NCBI GenBank assembly: GCA_949317995.1
Contig: OX439044.1
Coordinates: 50,548,166-50,612,165, forward strand
From: Acholoe squamosa
Lineage: Eukaryota; Annelida; Polychaeta; Phyllodocida; Polynoidae
DNA length: 64,000 nt
Reading direction: 5' to 3'
Shown: positions 63,139-64,000 of the stretch, one piece after another
Layout of the letters: each line of letters opens with the position of its first letter
Numbering within the stretch: the first letter of the stretch is position 1
Notes under the pieces: generated by a model
What the model saw: the letters and a program-made list of their open reading frames with translations, nothing else
The model's database searches: none
What the model was told of the DNA's origin: nothing
Made by a program: the position numbers and the translations under genes

Positions 63139-64000
63139 CACATGTGAGTCCACTATTAGTCTAAGGTTTATTTCCATTATTCCACTTGCCTAGTTGGTCT
63201 GCTACCTTGGTTGTTGAGAGGCCCTGTGGTTGGGCATTTTATTAGTGAGGAGTGGATTGAGGGGCGTGAGGAGCAGCTTTGGGTGGGGTTCTAGAGGATG
63301 GCTGGAGTAGAAAGCTATTAACCACTTGTCGCTAGGCAGCGCTGCATTTTCCTTGATGTATGGGCAGCCAGGAACGAGAGGCAAATATTTAACCTTTTTC
63401 TGGCTGATCTCAACTGAACTTTAGATAAATTGTGGTAAAGGCGGGGAGGTGGGTGGTTGAGATATTTGCTGCACACCTACCCAGCCACTGTGGTCTTGAA
63501 TCCCTCTTGGACCCCTGCATGCTCCAACCTCCCCCCCCCCCTACCAACCACCATCCACCCTCCCACCCCACCTGCCCCCATTTCTGCAGGTAGCAAACAA
63601 CGTTACACCCTGGAAATGGAGTCCCACCCTCCATGATGAAGTGGTGGTCGGCCCTAAACTGGGGGAGCTGCTCCAGCACCCACCGACCCGCTCCTCCAGC
63701 AGTCTCCCCACCTCACCACCTGCAGTAGTATCTTATCGTATATGGCAGGTGGTATGTCCACCCACTTATCAGCTATAACATGGATTCAGTGGCGGTAGAG
63801 CCGTGGGGGAATCATACACATTTTCTTTCAGGATGGACTATATAGATTATATAGAAAATATAGATTATATAGAAAATAACCAAAATTCACGCCCTTTCTC
63901 CACCCCCACCGTGGATGCTATCTATTTGGATCAGATTTACACCTATTCAATTAAATAGTGATACATGTGTTTTATATTCTCAGGCCGTAATGCTTATTTG

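Larger units (their letters stand above)
58172..64000 (+). other. Downstream liprin-alpha intron sequence (to window end)
   Basis: No exon encoding the SSIGRLFGKK region or the SAM domains was found, so the gene continues past the window. The stretch holds two SINE copies, a 57-bp tandem array, poly-C near 63531-63541 and a short tandem TATAGATTATATAGAAAATA near 63839-63879. Nothing is recognised in 59320-62140. Confidence 0.7.

Overview
The window is a piece of an animal genome and holds the middle of one large, intron-rich protein-coding gene on the + strand: a liprin-alpha (PPFIA family) gene, the presynaptic active-zone scaffold. Fourteen well-supported coding exons and one probable microexon lie between 14265 and 58171. 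All are bounded by GT-AG sites and all join in one reading frame. Together they encode about 650-710 residues: the second half of the long N-terminal coiled coil, the acidic [13 protein letters not shown] linker, the second short coiled coil ([14 protein letters not shown]...) and the proline/serine-rich linker up to [11 protein letters not shown]. The first coiled-coil exons should lie upstream of base 1, and the three SAM domains downstream of base 64000. I see no second gene, and no rRNA or intact tRNA gene.

Organism: multi-kilobase introns, high repeat load, poly-C tracts, SINEs with ACTC tails and a KYHT-APASMT junction like that of protostome liprins suggest a marine invertebrate, possibly a lophotrochozoan. 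This placement is an inference and is weak below the level of 'invertebrate metazoan'.

Layout. 1-14264: intron with a 2x78 bp repeat, a 3x99 bp repeat, a 1.26 kb array of a 38-bp repeat, a 77-nt near-perfect hairpin, MITE-like elements, a tRNA-like SINE head and two ACTC-tailed SINEs. 14265-14987: two exons. 14988-27256: a 12.3 kb intron dominated by a foldback element of about 2.9 kb whose inverted ends enclose an array of about 18 copies of a 134-bp repeat, itself interrupted by a SINE and a small MITE; then a 358-bp foldback carrying a DR1-type nuclear-receptor motif. 27257-34102: six coiled-coil exons with short introns. 34103-44746: a 10.6 kb intron with a 55-bp tandem array, several MITEs, a SINE and a 1.5 kb element with 26-bp terminal inverted repeats. 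44747-58171: linker exons, including a duplicated cassette exon, a 48-nt microexon and an exon with two in-frame donors 27 nt apart. 58172-64000: intron with two SINEs and a 57-bp tandem array.

The features most worth following are the exon-level diversification of the liprin linker (exons 10, 14 and 15 in my numbering) and the foldback-plus-satellite composite in the second intron. No wholly new gene system is visible.
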